Assembly: GCA_027307335.1 (NCBI GenBank)
Contig: DAHUXD010000049.1
Coordinates: 1-64,000 of the forward strand
Direction: 5' to 3'
Source of the DNA: Acidobacteriota bacterium
Lineage (GTDB): Bacteria > Acidobacteriota > Thermoanaerobaculia > UBA5066 > Gp7-AA6
DNA: 64,000 bases
Shown: positions 26,015 to 35,001 of the stretch, in pieces
How positions within the stretch are numbered: position 1 is the first letter of the stretch
How the letters are laid out: every line of letters starts with the position of its first letter
Translations under genes and position numbers: made by a program
Notes under the pieces: generated by a model
Told to the model about the DNA's origin: nothing
The model's input: only the letters and a program-made list of their open reading frames with translations
The model's database searches: none

Positions 26015-27985
26015 ATGCTCAAGACGATGCGCAACAGCTTCCACCACCTGAAGTGGACGCTGTTTCTGGTGATCGCGGTCTTCATTCTCGGCTTCGTGTT
26101 CTGGTCCGGCTCGAGCTCGGACCCGAACCGCGGCAGCCAGATCGTCGCCCGGGTCGGCAACGAGCGGATCACGGCGGTCGATTTCGACCGGCAGTACCGT
26201 GCCCAGGTCGAGCGCTACCGGCAGATGTACCAGGGCAACTTCTCCCCCGAGCTCGAGCGCGCGCTCGACCTGCCGCGCAACGTCCTCGACTCGATGATCG
26301 AGCGCATGCTCCGACTCGAGGCCGCAAAGAGGCTCGACCTCCACGTCTCGGACGAGGAGCTCGCTCAGAAGATCGTGACGCTGCCCTTCTTCCAGGAGAA
26401 CAACCAGTTCATCGGCCGGGAGAAGTACGAGAAGATGCTGCGCTCGAACGGGGTGCTGCCGGACCGGTTCGAGGAGGAGCTCCGCGAGGACCTGCTCCTC
26501 GACAAGTATGCCGGTCTCGTCAAGGCGTCCGTGGTCGTGCCCGAGACGGACCTCGCCCGCGAGTTCGCGGCGCGCAACGACAAGGCGACGATCGAGTACG
26601 TCCTGATCCCCGCGGCGCGTCTCGACTCGAAGGCGCAGCCGACGGACGCCGACCTGCAGGCCTATCTCGCGAAGCACCAGGACCGGTACCGCGCGCCCGT
26701 GCAGCGGAAGATCAAGTACCTGCTGATCGACCGCGGCCGCGTGAGGGCGAAGATGACGCCGACCGAGGCGGAGCTGAAGGCCGCCTACGAGCAGAAGAAG
26801 GACACGTTCACCGTCCCCGAGCAGGTCAACGCGTCGCACATTCTCGTGGCGGTCAAGGAGGGCGATCCGAACGCGGACGCCGCCGCCCGGGCCAAGGCCG
26901 AGGTCCTCGCGGCGCGAGCGAAGCAGCCGGGCGCCGACTTCGCCAAGCTCGCCAACGAGAACACGGACGACCCGAGCGGCAAGACGACCGGCGGCAAGCT
27001 CCCGCCGTTCTCGCACGGCCAGATGGTGCCGGAATTCGAACAGGCGGCCTTCTCGATGGCGCCCGGCGAGATCCGGGGACCGATCAAGACTCAGTTCGGG
27101 TACCACATCATCAAGGTCGAGTCGAAGACGCCGGCGCGCATGCGCTCCTTCGACGAAGTGCGGGGATCCCTCGTCGCGGAGCTCTCCGACCGGCAGGCCC
27201 AGGCCGAGGTGGACCGCCTTTCGCGCGAGCTCGCCGAGAAGCTCAAGGGCATGAGCTCGGCCTCCGACGACGACCTGCGCAAGCTCCAGAGCGACGCCGT
27301 CACGTACAACACGACGGAGTGGAGCGCGCGCGGCGACGCGATTCCGGGCATCGGCGCGAACCAGAAGTTCTCCGACGAGGCGTGGACGACGCCGCTCGGC
27401 AAGGTCTCGGCCACGCCGATCACGACGCCCCGCGGGATCGTGTTCGTCCGGCCCGCCGAGGAGCGGGCCGCGGGCGTGCCGCCGTTTGCGGAAATCAAGG
27501 CGAAGCTGGAGAGCGACTGGAAGGCCGAGCGCCGCGAGAAGGACGCGCTCGCGCAGCTCGAGCCGGCGGCGAAGGAGCTCGCGTCGGGAACGACTCTCGC
27601 CTCCCTCGCGGCGCGGTACTCGACCGACGTGAAGACGACGACGGAGTTCGGGCCGTCCGGACCGGTGCCCGAGGTCGGCGCCGCGCCCGATCTGGTGTCC
27701 GCGGTCTTCCGCACGCCGAAGGGTCAGGCGGGCCCGCCGGTGGCGGTGCCGACGGGCTTCGTGCTGTTCCGCGTGCTCACGCGGACCGAGGGCGACAAGG
27801 CGACCTTCGAGGCCCAGAAGGATCAGCTCCGCGACTCGATCCGGCAGCGCGAGGCGGATCGCCTGACCCGCGCCTTCCTGCAGCAGGCGCGCATCGAGCG
27901 GAAGGTCGAGGTCAACGAGCCGCTGCTCGCGACCTTCCTGCGCGACACGGGCACCGGCAACCGGCGGAGCGAGCCCGGCACGTAG
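26015..27985 (+). CDS. ppiD: PpiD/SurA-type peptidyl-prolyl isomerase foldase
   Basis: 656 residues. One N-terminal membrane helix (about 13-30, LKWTLFLVIAVFILGFVFW) anchors it with a large periplasmic part. A SurA-N-like helical region (IVARVGNERITAVDFDRQYR) leads to a parvulin domain (about 270-370, VNASHILVAVK, FAKLANENTDDPS, GQMVPEFEQAAFSM, TQFGYHIIKVE). A second, degenerate parvulin-like region follows (about 420-600). The layout matches PpiD, which sits at the Sec translocon and helps outer-membrane proteins fold. CGGAGGGG lies 6 nt before the ATG. It is followed closely by ruvA, whose own -10 element overlaps this gene's stop codon. Confidence 0.88.
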   Translation: MLKTMRNSFHHLKWTLFLVIAVFILGFVFWSGSSSDPNRGSQIVARVGNERITAVDFDRQYRAQVERYRQMYQGNFSPELERALDLPRNVLDSMIERMLRLEAAKRLDLHVSDEELAQKIVTLPFFQENNQFIGREKYEKMLRSNGVLPDRFEEELREDLLLDKYAGLVKASVVVPETDLAREFAARNDKATIEYVLIPAARLDSKAQPTDADLQAYLAKHQDRYRAPVQRKIKYLLIDRGRVRAKMTPTEAELKAAYEQKKDTFTVPEQVNASHILVAVKEGDPNADAAARAKAEVLAARAKQPGADFAKLANENTDDPSGKTTGGKLPPFSHGQMVPEFEQAAFSMAPGEIRGPIKTQFGYHIIKVESKTPARMRSFDEVRGSLVAELSDRQAQAEVDRLSRELAEKLKGMSSASDDDLRKLQSDAVTYNTTEWSARGDAIPGIGANQKFSDEAWTTPLGKVSATPITTPRGIVFVRPAEERAAGVPPFAEIKAKLESDWKAERREKDALAQLEPAAKELASGTTLASLAARYSTDVKTTTEFGPSGPVPEVGAAPDLVSAVFRTPKGQAGPPVAVPTGFVLFRVLTRTEGDKATFEAQKDQLRDSIRQREADRLTRAFLQQARIERKVEVNEPLLATFLRDTGTGNRRSEPGT

Positions 27986-27988
27986 AAT
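27983..27988 (+). promoter_or_regulatory. -10 element TAGAAT for ruvA, leaderless candidate
   Basis: TAGAAT, whose first three bases are the ppiD stop codon, lies 6 nt before the ruvA ATG. No ribosome binding site is present. Confidence 0.5.
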
Positions 27989-27994
27989 CGCGCC

Positions 27995-28585
27995 ATGATC
28001 GGCCGGCTGACGGGCCGCGTCGCGGCGAAGACCCCGGACCAGGTCCTCCTCGACGTGGGCGGCGTCGGCTATCAGGTGCACATCCCGCTCTCGACCTTCT
28101 ACGAGCTGCCCGACGCGGAAGCGCCGGCCTCGCTCTGGATCCACACCCACGTGCGCGAGGACGCGCTGGCGCTCTACGGCTTTCTCACCGAGCGCGAGCG
28201 CACGCTTTTCCTTCTGCTGCTCGGGGTAACCGGGATCGGGCCGCGCGTCGCGCTGACGGTGCTCTCCGGCATCCCGCCCGCCGAGCTCGTCGCCGCCCTC
28301 CGCGCGCAGGACGTGCGGCGCCTCGTCGCGGTGCCCGGGGTCGGCAAGAAGACCGCCGAGCGCATGGTGCTCGAGCTCGCCGAGAAGGTCGCGAGCCTGC
28401 CGGGCGAGGCGCCCGCGAAGGCACCGGCCGCGGTCGCGGCCGACGACGTCGTGTCGGCGCTCGTCAACCTCGGCTATCGCAAGGCCGAGGCCGAGCGCGC
28501 GGTCGAGGCGGCGGCCCGCGCCGGCGGCTCCGCGGACTTCGGGGGATTTCTGAAAGAGGCGCTGAGGCGGCTGACTTCCGGCTGA
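27995..28585 (+). CDS. ruvA: Holliday junction branch migration protein RuvA
   Basis: 196 residues in three domains: N-terminal OB fold (MIGRLTGRVAAKTPDQVLLDVGGVGYQV), a tandem helix-hairpin-helix (GIGPRVALTVLSG and VPGVGKKTAERMV) and a C-terminal RuvB-contacting domain (VVSALVNLGYRKAEAERAV) joined by an Ala/Pro linker. It tetramerises on four-way junctions and loads RuvB. RuvC is not in the window. ATG 27995 is fixed by the OB-fold start. Divided from ruvB by 37 nt holding ruvB's own -10-like element. Confidence 0.96.
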   Translation: MIGRLTGRVAAKTPDQVLLDVGGVGYQVHIPLSTFYELPDAEAPASLWIHTHVREDALALYGFLTERERTLFLLLLGVTGIGPRVALTVLSGIPPAELVAALRAQDVRRLVAVPGVGKKTAERMVLELAEKVASLPGEAPAKAPAAVAADDVVSALVNLGYRKAEAERAVEAAARAGGSADFGGFLKEALRRLTSG

Positions 28586-28607
28586 GCCGCATCCGGCACC
28601 CGAGCGA

Positions 28608-28613
28608 TAGACT
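28608..28613 (+). promoter_or_regulatory. -10 element TAGACT for ruvB, short-leader candidate
   Basis: TAGACT lies 9 nt before the TTG start of ruvB in the 37-nt gap after ruvA; there is no Shine-Dalgarno sequence. Confidence 0.4.
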
Positions 28614-28622
28614 GTTTCCACT

Positions 28623-29645
28623 TTGACCGACTCCCGCGAGATCCTCGCCGGCACGGCGCTCGAGGACGACGCCGCCGTCGAGCCGAAGCTGCGGCCCCAG
28701 CACCTCGGCGAGTACGTCGGACAGACGAAGGTCCGCGAGAACCTCTCCGTCTTTCTCGCCGCCGCGAGGAATCGCGGCGAGCCGCTCGATCACGTCCTCC
28801 TCACCGGACCACCCGGGCTCGGCAAGACGACGCTCGCCCACATCATCGCGCGCGAGATGTCGGCCGGGCTCCGCCTGACGGCCGGGCCGATGATCGCCCG
28901 TGCGGGAGATCTCGCCGGCATCCTGACGAACCTCCAGCCTCGCGACGTCCTCTTCGTGGACGAGATCCACCGCCTCTCGCCGGCCGTCGAGGAGATCCTC
29001 TACCCCGCGATGGAGGACTTCCGCCTCGACGTCCTCATCGGCGAAGGCCCGATGGCGCGGACGATGAAGGTCGACCTGCCGCCATTCACGCTGGTCGGCG
29101 CGACGACGCGCCCCGGGCTGCTCTCGCAGCCGCTCCACGGCCGTTTCGGCATCACGCTGCGCCTCGACTTCTACGACGTCGGGGCGCTCTCCGAGATCAT
29201 CGCCCGCTCCGCCCGCATCCTCTCGATCCGGATCACGCCCGAAGCCGCGCGCGAGATCGGCGCGCGCAGCCGCGGCACGCCGCGCATCGCGAACCGGCTG
29301 CTCCGCCGGCTGCGGGACTTCGCCGAAGTGGCCGGCAAGGACGCGATCGACCTCGAGACGGCCCGCGAGGCTCTCGCGCGCCTCGAGGTCGACGAGCACG
29401 GATTCGACGAGCTCGACCGGCGCATCCTCGGGACGATCATCGAGAAGTTCGGGGGCGGCCCGGTCGGCGTCGGCGCCATCGCGGCCTCCCTCGGCGAGGA
29501 CCGCGGGACGCTCGAGGATTTGTACGAGCCCTACCTCCTGCAGGCGGGCTTCTTGCAGCGCACCCCCCGCGGAAGGGTCGCCTCGCCGGCGGCCTACCGG
29601 CATCTGGGCATCGTCGCACCGAGGAGAGATGGAGAACTGTTCTAA
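28623..29645 (+). CDS. ruvB: Holliday junction branch migration ATPase RuvB
   Basis: 340-residue AAA+ motor. Visible: [12 protein letters not shown], Walker [12 protein letters not shown], Walker B DEIHRLSP, sensor 1/arginine finger region [11 protein letters not shown], and the C-terminal winged helix ([25 protein letters not shown], then [11 protein letters not shown]). It drives branch migration on RuvA-bound junctions during recombination. The start is TTG 28623; no ATG or GTG lies near, and the N-terminus aligns with other RuvB proteins. Together with addAB at the left edge the window carries two separate recombination loci. Confidence 0.96.
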   Translation: MTDSREILAGTALEDDAAVEPKLRPQHLGEYVGQTKVRENLSVFLAAARNRGEPLDHVLLTGPPGLGKTTLAHIIAREMSAGLRLTAGPMIARAGDLAGILTNLQPRDVLFVDEIHRLSPAVEEILYPAMEDFRLDVLIGEGPMARTMKVDLPPFTLVGATTRPGLLSQPLHGRFGITLRLDFYDVGALSEIIARSARILSIRITPEAAREIGARSRGTPRIANRLLRRLRDFAEVAGKDAIDLETAREALARLEVDEHGFDELDRRILGTIIEKFGGGPVGVGAIAASLGEDRGTLEDLYEPYLLQAGFLQRTPRGRVASPAAYRHLGIVAPRRDGELF

Positions 29646-29655
29646 GAGGGTCTCC

Positions 29656-29729
29656 GGTTCCTGGTTTCTGGTCTCTGGTTCCTGGCGGAAGCCGTCGCGC
29701 CAGGAACGAGGAACGAGAAACCAGAAACC
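29656..29729. repeat. Long imperfect inverted repeat between ruvB and the lipid kinase gene
   Basis: Two 32-bp arms (29656-29687 and 29698-29729) match at 27 of 32 positions when folded, over a 10-nt loop. Each arm is built of GGTTCCTGG/GGTTTCTGG-like words, and its Thr/Tyr-like composition is unlike the neighbouring coding DNA. It fills the whole 93-nt gap. It may end ruvB transcription or be a miniature mobile element. Confidence 0.65.
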
Positions 29730-29738
29730 CGTCCTCTC

Positions 29739-30638
29739 ATGAAGCGCGGACTCCTCGTCTACAACCCGACGGCCGGGCAGCGCGACCGTCGGGCGGAGAT
29801 GAACGCGCTCATCGACCGCCAGCGCGCGCGCGGTCTCGAGCTCGTCAACGCGCCGACGAGCGGGCCCGGCGACGCGACCGAGATCGTCAAGACGTTCCTC
29901 CCGCGCGGCCTCGACGTCGTCGCGGTGTGCGGCGGCGACGGCACGATCTCCGAGGCCGCCTCCGGTCTCGAAGGCTCGCCCGTGCCGCTCGCCATCCTGC
30001 CCGGAGGGACATCGAACGTGCTCGCGATCGAGCTCGGCATTCCCTCCGACCTCGAGCACGCCGAGGCGCTCCTCCACGAGGGCCAGCCTCGGACGGTGCG
30101 CGTGGGCCACGCGGACGGCCGGCCCTTCCTCCTCTGGGCGGGCGCCGGCCTCGACGCGCGCGTGATGGGCAATATGTCCATCGCGTGGAAGCGTCTGCTC
30201 GGCCGCCTCGGCATCTTTCCGACGGCGGTCTTCCAGTTCCTGACCTACGAGTTCCCGCGCCTGGAAGTCACGATCGATGGCGCCGCGCACGAGGCGACGT
30301 TCGCGGTCGCCTGCCGGGCGCGGCACTACGGCGGCCGGTGGATCATCGCCCCCGACGCGCGGCTCGACGCCGACCACTTCGACGTGCTGCTCTTCTCGCA
30401 CACGAGCCATCGCAAGCTCGCGCAGCTCTTCACGCAGATGGCCTCCGGCCGCGCCGAGCACCTCAAGGACGGGCTCGCGCGCATCGTGCGGGGACGCGAG
30501 GTGTCGATCCGCTCGCTCGACGGCCCGGTCGAGGTCCAGGTGGACGGCGACTGCGTGCTCGAGACGCCGATCCGCTGCCGCGTCGGCGCCGAGATCGTCC
30601 GCGTCCTGGCGCCCGCGCGACCCTTCGACACCGTGTAG
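29739..30638 (+). CDS. Diacylglycerol/sphingosine kinase-family lipid kinase
   Basis: 299 residues. The catalytic N-terminal domain shows LLVYNPTAGQ, the nucleotide loop VCGGDGTISEAASGL and PLAILPGGTSNVLA; the C-terminal beta-sandwich starts around residue 130 (WAGAGLDARVMG). The family (DagK, YegS, LCB5) phosphorylates diacylglycerol or similar lipids at the inner membrane, returning them to phospholipid synthesis. Which lipid is used cannot be told. The ATG follows the long inverted repeat directly and there is no strong ribosome binding site. Its stop codon is part of the palindromic repeat at 30635. Confidence 0.88.
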   Translation: MKRGLLVYNPTAGQRDRRAEMNALIDRQRARGLELVNAPTSGPGDATEIVKTFLPRGLDVVAVCGGDGTISEAASGLEGSPVPLAILPGGTSNVLAIELGIPSDLEHAEALLHEGQPRTVRVGHADGRPFLLWAGAGLDARVMGNMSIAWKRLLGRLGIFPTAVFQFLTYEFPRLEVTIDGAAHEATFAVACRARHYGGRWIIAPDARLDADHFDVLLFSHTSHRKLAQLFTQMASGRAEHLKDGLARIVRGREVSIRSLDGPVEVQVDGDCVLETPIRCRVGAEIVRVLAPARPFDTV

Positions 30639-30688
30639 GGGCGGGGCTCGTCCCCGCCCGCCCGGGCGGCCGCGAGGGGCGCCCCTAC
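30635..30688. repeat. Compound palindromic repeat, family 2 (copy 1)
   Basis: Two 25-bp units face each other: unit A (30635-30659, GTAGGGGCGGGGCTCG...) and unit B in reverse (30664-30688, ending ...CGCCCCTAC). The outer nine bases of A and B are inverted repeats, and each unit also folds on itself. It lies between convergent stops (30638 and 30700). The related copy is at 38831-38888. Confidence 0.75.
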
Positions 30689-30699
30689 CGAGACCGGGG

Positions 30700-32151
30700 C
30701 TACTGCGCCGCGATCCGATTCTTCCCGGACTGCACGGTCTTCTCCACGTCCGCGACGTCGCGCGGCGCCGCGCAGGACAGGCAGTCGGATCCGTCCTTCG
30801 TGACGAGCACCGTGTCCTCGATGCGGACACCGATGTTCCACCACTTCGGGTCGACACCCGGCGTGTTCGCGGGAATGTAGATGCCGGGCTCGATCGTGAA
30901 GACCATCCCGGGCTCGAGCACGCGGGACTTTCCGTCCGCGCCGCGGTACGGGCACTGGTCGTGCACGTCGAGGCCGACCCAATGGGAGACGCCGTGCAGC
31001 GTGAGCTTGCGGTGGCCCATGCCCTTGACCAGCGTCGCCGGGTCGCCCTGGAGGAGGCCGAGCTTGACGAGACCCTCGGCCTGCGCGAGCGCGGCGGTCT
31101 TCTCGATCTCGTCGTGCGGAATGCCCGGCTTCACGATCGCCATCGCCTTCTTCTGCGCTTCGAGGACGATCTCGTAGATCGCCTTCTGCTCCGGCGAGAA
31201 GCGCCCGTTGACCGGGTACGTGCGCGTGATGTCCGTCGCGTACATGCCGTACTCGGCGCCCGAGTCGTTTAAGAACAGCTCGCCGTCCTTCGCCTGCCGG
31301 GTGCTGTCCTCGTAGTGCAGGATGCACGTGTTCGGCCCCGAGCCGTCGATCGAGGGATAGGCCATCCGCCGCGCCCCGTTCGCGTAGCACCAGCCGTCGA
31401 GCGCGGCCTGGACCTCGAACTCCCACTTCTCGGGAGCGACCGCCTGCATCGCCCTGACGTGCCCCTGCGCGGAGATCTCCGCGGCGCGGCGCAGGAAGCG
31501 CAGGTCCTCGGCGTCCTTGATCAGGCGCATCTCGTGAATCAGTCCGCGCGCGTCCACGACCGCGGCGGGGCCCTCGTCGTGCGAGCGCATCTGCTGGTAG
31601 TTCTTGTCGAACTCCGTCGTCCACGCGGTGTCGTGGCCGTCCGACAGGTAGAGCTTCTCGGGCCCGATGAGGTAGCCGCTCATCTTGTAGGTGTTGCGGT
31701 CGAACTCCGCCATCTTCGTCTCGAAGTCCTTCAGCGCAAACGCCGCGTCCGCGCCGTAGGCCGCGACGGCCTCGTCCGGTCCGACTCGCACGCCCGCCCA
31801 CGCCTCCCGGCGCAGATCCCGCGGACGCAGGAAGAGCACGTACTTCTTGCCGTCCGGCGCGTCGGGCCGGAGCACGGCCGTGACGTCGTCCTCCGCGATG
31901 CCCGTCAGGTAGTAGAAGTCGTTGTCCTGCCGGTAGGGATAGTCCACGTCGTTGGTCATCACCCTCACCGGGGCGGACCGCAGGATGGCGATCGACTTCG
32001 GCGGCAGCATCGCCATGAATTTCTGCCGCCGCGCCGCGAACGCCGCCGGATCGGGCTTCAGGGGCGCATCGAGCGGGAAGGCCGCCGACGCGGCCGCCAG
32101 CAGCAGCACTCCGAGGATCGATCTCCGGACACCGATTTCGAACTTCCTCAC
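30700..32151 (-). CDS. Exported aminopeptidase P family metallopeptidase (M24B)
   Basis: 483 residues. A signal peptide (about 1-26, SILGVLLLAAASAAF) precedes an N-terminal creatinase-like domain (NDVDYPYRQDNDFYYLTG) and the pita-bread catalytic domain. The dinuclear metal ligands are visible: Asp in LNDSGAEYG, Asp in ATDITRTYPVNG, His in LHGVSHWVGLDVHD, Glu in TIEPGIY and Glu in GVRIEDTV. It should remove residues N-terminal to proline, but from peptides outside the cytoplasm, unlike PepP of enteric bacteria. GTG 32151 has GAGGAG 5 nt upstream. It lies 17 nt after the B12-binding radical SAM gene on the same strand. The last ~20 residues hold two Cys (DCLSCAAP). Confidence 0.9.
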   Translation of the reverse strand: MRKFEIGVRRSILGVLLLAAASAAFPLDAPLKPDPAAFAARRQKFMAMLPPKSIAILRSAPVRVMTNDVDYPYRQDNDFYYLTGIAEDDVTAVLRPDAPDGKKYVLFLRPRDLRREAWAGVRVGPDEAVAAYGADAAFALKDFETKMAEFDRNTYKMSGYLIGPEKLYLSDGHDTAWTTEFDKNYQQMRSHDEGPAAVVDARGLIHEMRLIKDAEDLRFLRRAAEISAQGHVRAMQAVAPEKWEFEVQAALDGWCYANGARRMAYPSIDGSGPNTCILHYEDSTRQAKDGELFLNDSGAEYGMYATDITRTYPVNGRFSPEQKAIYEIVLEAQKKAMAIVKPGIPHDEIEKTAALAQAEGLVKLGLLQGDPATLVKGMGHRKLTLHGVSHWVGLDVHDQCPYRGADGKSRVLEPGMVFTIEPGIYIPANTPGVDPKWWNIGVRIEDTVLVTKDGSDCLSCAAPRDVADVEKTVQSGKNRIAAQ

Positions 32152-32168
32152 GCGTTCTCCTCTTCCAT

Positions 32169-33743
32169 TCAGCGCTTCGAAATGAAGCTCCACGGCGCCG
32201 GCTGCGCCGGCGGCCTTGCCGACTGCGGCCGCACCACGGCCGCGATGCGTTGCCGATGGGCCTTCAGGATGCGCCGGACCGGAATGCCGTCCGCCGCCTC
32301 CTCGAGGATGTCGGCGCCCGACTCGTCCACCTTCGCGAGGAAGGCCTCCCAGACCGCCTCGCCGACGGGCATGCCGCGGAAGACGACGTTCGGGATCCTC
32401 GCGAGCTCGCGCTGCAGAAAGGCGAGCTTCTCGCGGAGCTCCTCGTCGTCGTGCAGCGACTCGTCCTCGTAGGGCGTGTGCGGTTTGGGGATGAACGCGT
32501 TCACGGAGGGAACGATCTCGGCCACGCGTCCCCTCCCGCGCCCCTCGGCCACCGCCATCGCGTGGAGCCGGCGGACGGTCGACACGATGTCGGCGACGTC
32601 CGCGTCCGTCTCCGACGGCAGACCGACCTGCAGGTAGAGCTTCAGCCGGGTGAAGCCGCGCGCGAAGATCAGGCGCACCTTCTCGTCGAGCATCGCGTCC
32701 GAGACCTTCTTGTTGATGAAGCGCCGCAGCCGCTCGTTGCCGGCCTCCGGCGCGATCGCGAGCGCGCGCTCGCCCTGCCGGACGAGGACCTCGAGGATCC
32801 GATCCTCGATCGCGTCGATTTTGATGGACGAGAGCGCGATGTGGTAGTCGAGCGCCGCGAGCCCCTCGAGGATCGCGCCGATCTCGGGATGGTCGCAGAC
32901 CGCCGTCGCGATCAGGCCGGCGCGTCCCGTCAGCGGCCGCGCGCTCCGCGCCACCTCGAGGATCGACGCGGCGGGGTACTGCTTGACGGGCGCCATCGCG
33001 TACGCCGCCCAGCAGAAGCGGCACATCTCGGTGCAGCCGCGCGAGATCTCGATCAGGAGCTTGTCGGAGAGCTCGGTGCGCGGCGTCAGGATCGTCGTGT
33101 GCGGGACCTCGAAGTCGGGGGCGATCTCGCGGCGCGACATGGGCTGCTGGATGACGACGCGCCCCTCGCCGGACGCCTCGGCGCGCGGGCCCTGCACGGC
33201 CGGCACGAAGAACCCCGGGAGGGCCGCCGCCTCCGCGAGGAAGGCCTCGCGGTCGAGCCCGCTCCGGACGAGGTCGGCGATCCGCGGCACGAGCCGCTCG
33301 CCGTCGCCGAGCGCGAACACGTCCACGAACGGCGCGAGGGCGGCCGGGTTCATCCGCGCGATGTCGCCGCCGACCATGAGGATCGGATGCCGCTCGTCGC
33401 GGTCGGCGCGGCGCCGCGGGATTCCGGCCGCCGAGAGCGTCTTCAGGATGTGGACGATGTCCATCTCCCACGAGAGCGACCACGCCAGCAGGCCGAACTC
33501 GGAGAGCGGCGTTCCGGTCTCGAAGGTGACGGCCGGCTCCCCCTCCTCGTGGAAGAAGCGCTCGGCCGCGAGGTCCGGCACCCGGTGGAGGAGCCGGTAC
33601 ACCCACTGGAAGCCGAGGTTCGACATCCCGACCTCGTACGTGTTCGGGAAGCCGAGCGCGATGCGGTAGGCGCCGAAGCGATTCGGCGCCTCGACGAACC
33701 GTTCGAGGGAGGCGCGCTCCCGGTTTCTCGGCGTGGGCGTCAT
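32169..33743 (-). CDS. B12-binding domain radical SAM protein (TIGR03960-like)
   Basis: 524 residues. An N-terminal cobalamin-binding-type Rossmann region (AYRIALGFPNTYEVGMSNLG, MVGGDIARMNPAAL, DVFALGDGE) is followed by the radical SAM core with CTEMCRFC at about residue 245 binding the 4Fe-4S cluster, then EISRG and LKLYLQVGLPSETDADV. The family resembles the N-terminal half of paired proteins of unknown substrate; its usual partner, a DUF2344-type protein, is not beside it. The reaction cannot be assigned. A consensus TATAAT lies 13 nt before the ATG. It heads a two-gene unit with the exported aminopeptidase. Confidence 0.85.
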   Translation of the reverse strand: MTPTPRNRERASLERFVEAPNRFGAYRIALGFPNTYEVGMSNLGFQWVYRLLHRVPDLAAERFFHEEGEPAVTFETGTPLSEFGLLAWSLSWEMDIVHILKTLSAAGIPRRRADRDERHPILMVGGDIARMNPAALAPFVDVFALGDGERLVPRIADLVRSGLDREAFLAEAAALPGFFVPAVQGPRAEASGEGRVVIQQPMSRREIAPDFEVPHTTILTPRTELSDKLLIEISRGCTEMCRFCWAAYAMAPVKQYPAASILEVARSARPLTGRAGLIATAVCDHPEIGAILEGLAALDYHIALSSIKIDAIEDRILEVLVRQGERALAIAPEAGNERLRRFINKKVSDAMLDEKVRLIFARGFTRLKLYLQVGLPSETDADVADIVSTVRRLHAMAVAEGRGRGRVAEIVPSVNAFIPKPHTPYEDESLHDDEELREKLAFLQRELARIPNVVFRGMPVGEAVWEAFLAKVDESGADILEEAADGIPVRRILKAHRQRIAAVVRPQSARPPAQPAPWSFISKR

Positions 33744-33756
33744 GACGGAACCGCCG

Positions 33757-33762
33757 ATTATA
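33757..33762 (-). promoter_or_regulatory. -10 element TATAAT for the radical SAM gene
   Basis: A perfect TATAAT on the minus strand lies 13 nt before the ATG at 33743, inside the end of the upstream kinase gene (stop at 33758-33760). The leader would be about 6 nt. Confidence 0.5.
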
Positions 33763-34948
33763 CGGGCCGGCGTCGGGCCATGTTTCGCACGCTGAAGACC
33801 CAGTCGCCGACGTTCCCGCCCGTCGGTCCCGTGACGAACAGGTCTCCCGCGGCCGCGAAGAGGGCGCGCGTGTCGTGGCGGGCCAGGGCCGCGGCCGGAT
33901 CGAGGCCCGAGCGCCGCGCGCGGGCGATCGTGCCCCCGTCCGCCCATGCCCCCGCCGCGCCCGAGCTCCCGTCGAGGCCGTCGGAGGACGCGGCGAGCAG
34001 CGTCCACCCGCCGGCGCCCTCGAGCGCGGCCGCCGCCGCGAGCGCGAGCTCGAGAGTCCTCCCCCCTCGGCCGGGCCGCGGACCGAGCGTCACGGCGGTC
34101 TCGCCCCCCGCGAGGAGGACCGTCCCCGGCGGAAGCTTCGCACCGAGGCGCGCGAGCCGCCCGCCGGCCTTCCGCGACTCCCCCGCGAGGCGCCGCGGAA
34201 CGCGCACGACCCGCAAGCCGAGGCGCCTCGCCTCGCGCGCCGCCGCGTCGAGGCCCATGCGGTTGGAGCCGACGATCCGGACGACGTCGCCGCGGCGCCC
34301 GCGGCGCACCGTCGGGCCCGAGCCGACGCTCGCGGCGCGATCACCCGGCACGTCCGAGAGGACGAGCGTCACGAGGCGCGCGCGCGTCACGAGGCCGAGG
34401 CGCCCGCCCTTGATGGCGGAGAGGGACGTTCGGAGACGGTTGAGGGCGAGGATCGACGCGCCCGAAGCCGCAAGGGCGCGAACGCGCCGGCGCTTCTCGG
34501 CGAGCGTCAGCCCGGGCCGCGGCAGAGCGAGGAGCGAGGACGTCCCGCCGGACACGAGGCAGAGGACGACGTCCCCCTTTCCGAAGCCTCGGAGGAAGCG
34601 CAACGCGCGCCGCGCGGCGCGCACACTCGCCGCGTCCGGCTCGGGGTGGCGCGAGAAGGCGACCTCGCGACGCGTCAGCCCCGGCGCCGCGTGCCCGCGC
34701 GGCAGGACGATCAGCCGCCGTGCCGCGGACACCGATCGGGCGCCCGCCGCCATGCGCGCGGCCGCCTTGCCGACCGAGAAGACGCCGATGGCCCGCGCTC
34801 CCGCCAGGGCGCGGGCGACATCGGGGCGCGCGAGCGCGCGGCGCACCGCCCCCTCCGGGTCCGAACCCTCGAGAGCCGCCCGGTAGAGACGGCGAAGGAG
34901 CGTCCGGTCGGTGGCGCTCAGCGCGGGCCCCATCCGGAACGGGCGCAT
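33758..34948 (-). CDS. Glycerate 2-kinase family protein (DUF4147/MOFRL)
   Basis: About 396 residues. The N-terminal half is DUF4147 (GVFSVGKAAARMA, SRHPEPDAASVRAARRAL, CLVSGGTSSLLALP) and the C-terminal third is MOFRL (LLAGGETAVTLG, GGRTLELALAAA, LLAASSDGLDGSSGAAGAW). Family members phosphorylate glycerate to 2-phosphoglycerate. It is shorter than the usual 420-450 residues and rich in Arg, but the main motifs are intact. Two ATGs compete: 34948, which has TATTCT 9 nt upstream, and 34933, 15 nt downstream. Divergent from the desaturase with 53 nt between. Confidence 0.85.
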   Translation of the reverse strand: MRPFRMGPALSATDRTLLRRLYRAALEGSDPEGAVRRALARPDVARALAGARAIGVFSVGKAAARMAAGARSVSAARRLIVLPRGHAAPGLTRREVAFSRHPEPDAASVRAARRALRFLRGFGKGDVVLCLVSGGTSSLLALPRPGLTLAEKRRRVRALAASGASILALNRLRTSLSAIKGGRLGLVTRARLVTLVLSDVPGDRAASVGSGPTVRRGRRGDVVRIVGSNRMGLDAAAREARRLGLRVVRVPRRLAGESRKAGGRLARLGAKLPPGTVLLAGGETAVTLGPRPGRGGRTLELALAAAAALEGAGGWTLLAASSDGLDGSSGAAGAWADGGTIARARRSGLDPAAALARHDTRALFAAAGDLFVTGPTGGNVGDWVFSVRNMARRRPV

Positions 34949-34957
34949 CCCTGTGTG

Positions 34958-34963
34958 AGAATA
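34958..34963 (-). promoter_or_regulatory. -10 element TATTCT for the glycerate kinase gene
   Basis: TATTCT on the minus strand lies 9 nt before the ATG at 34948, with no good Shine-Dalgarno sequence between. Confidence 0.4.
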
Positions 34964-35001
34964 AGGGCGCCGGCGCCGCGGTTGCGGCACGACGGCTTCG
35001 C

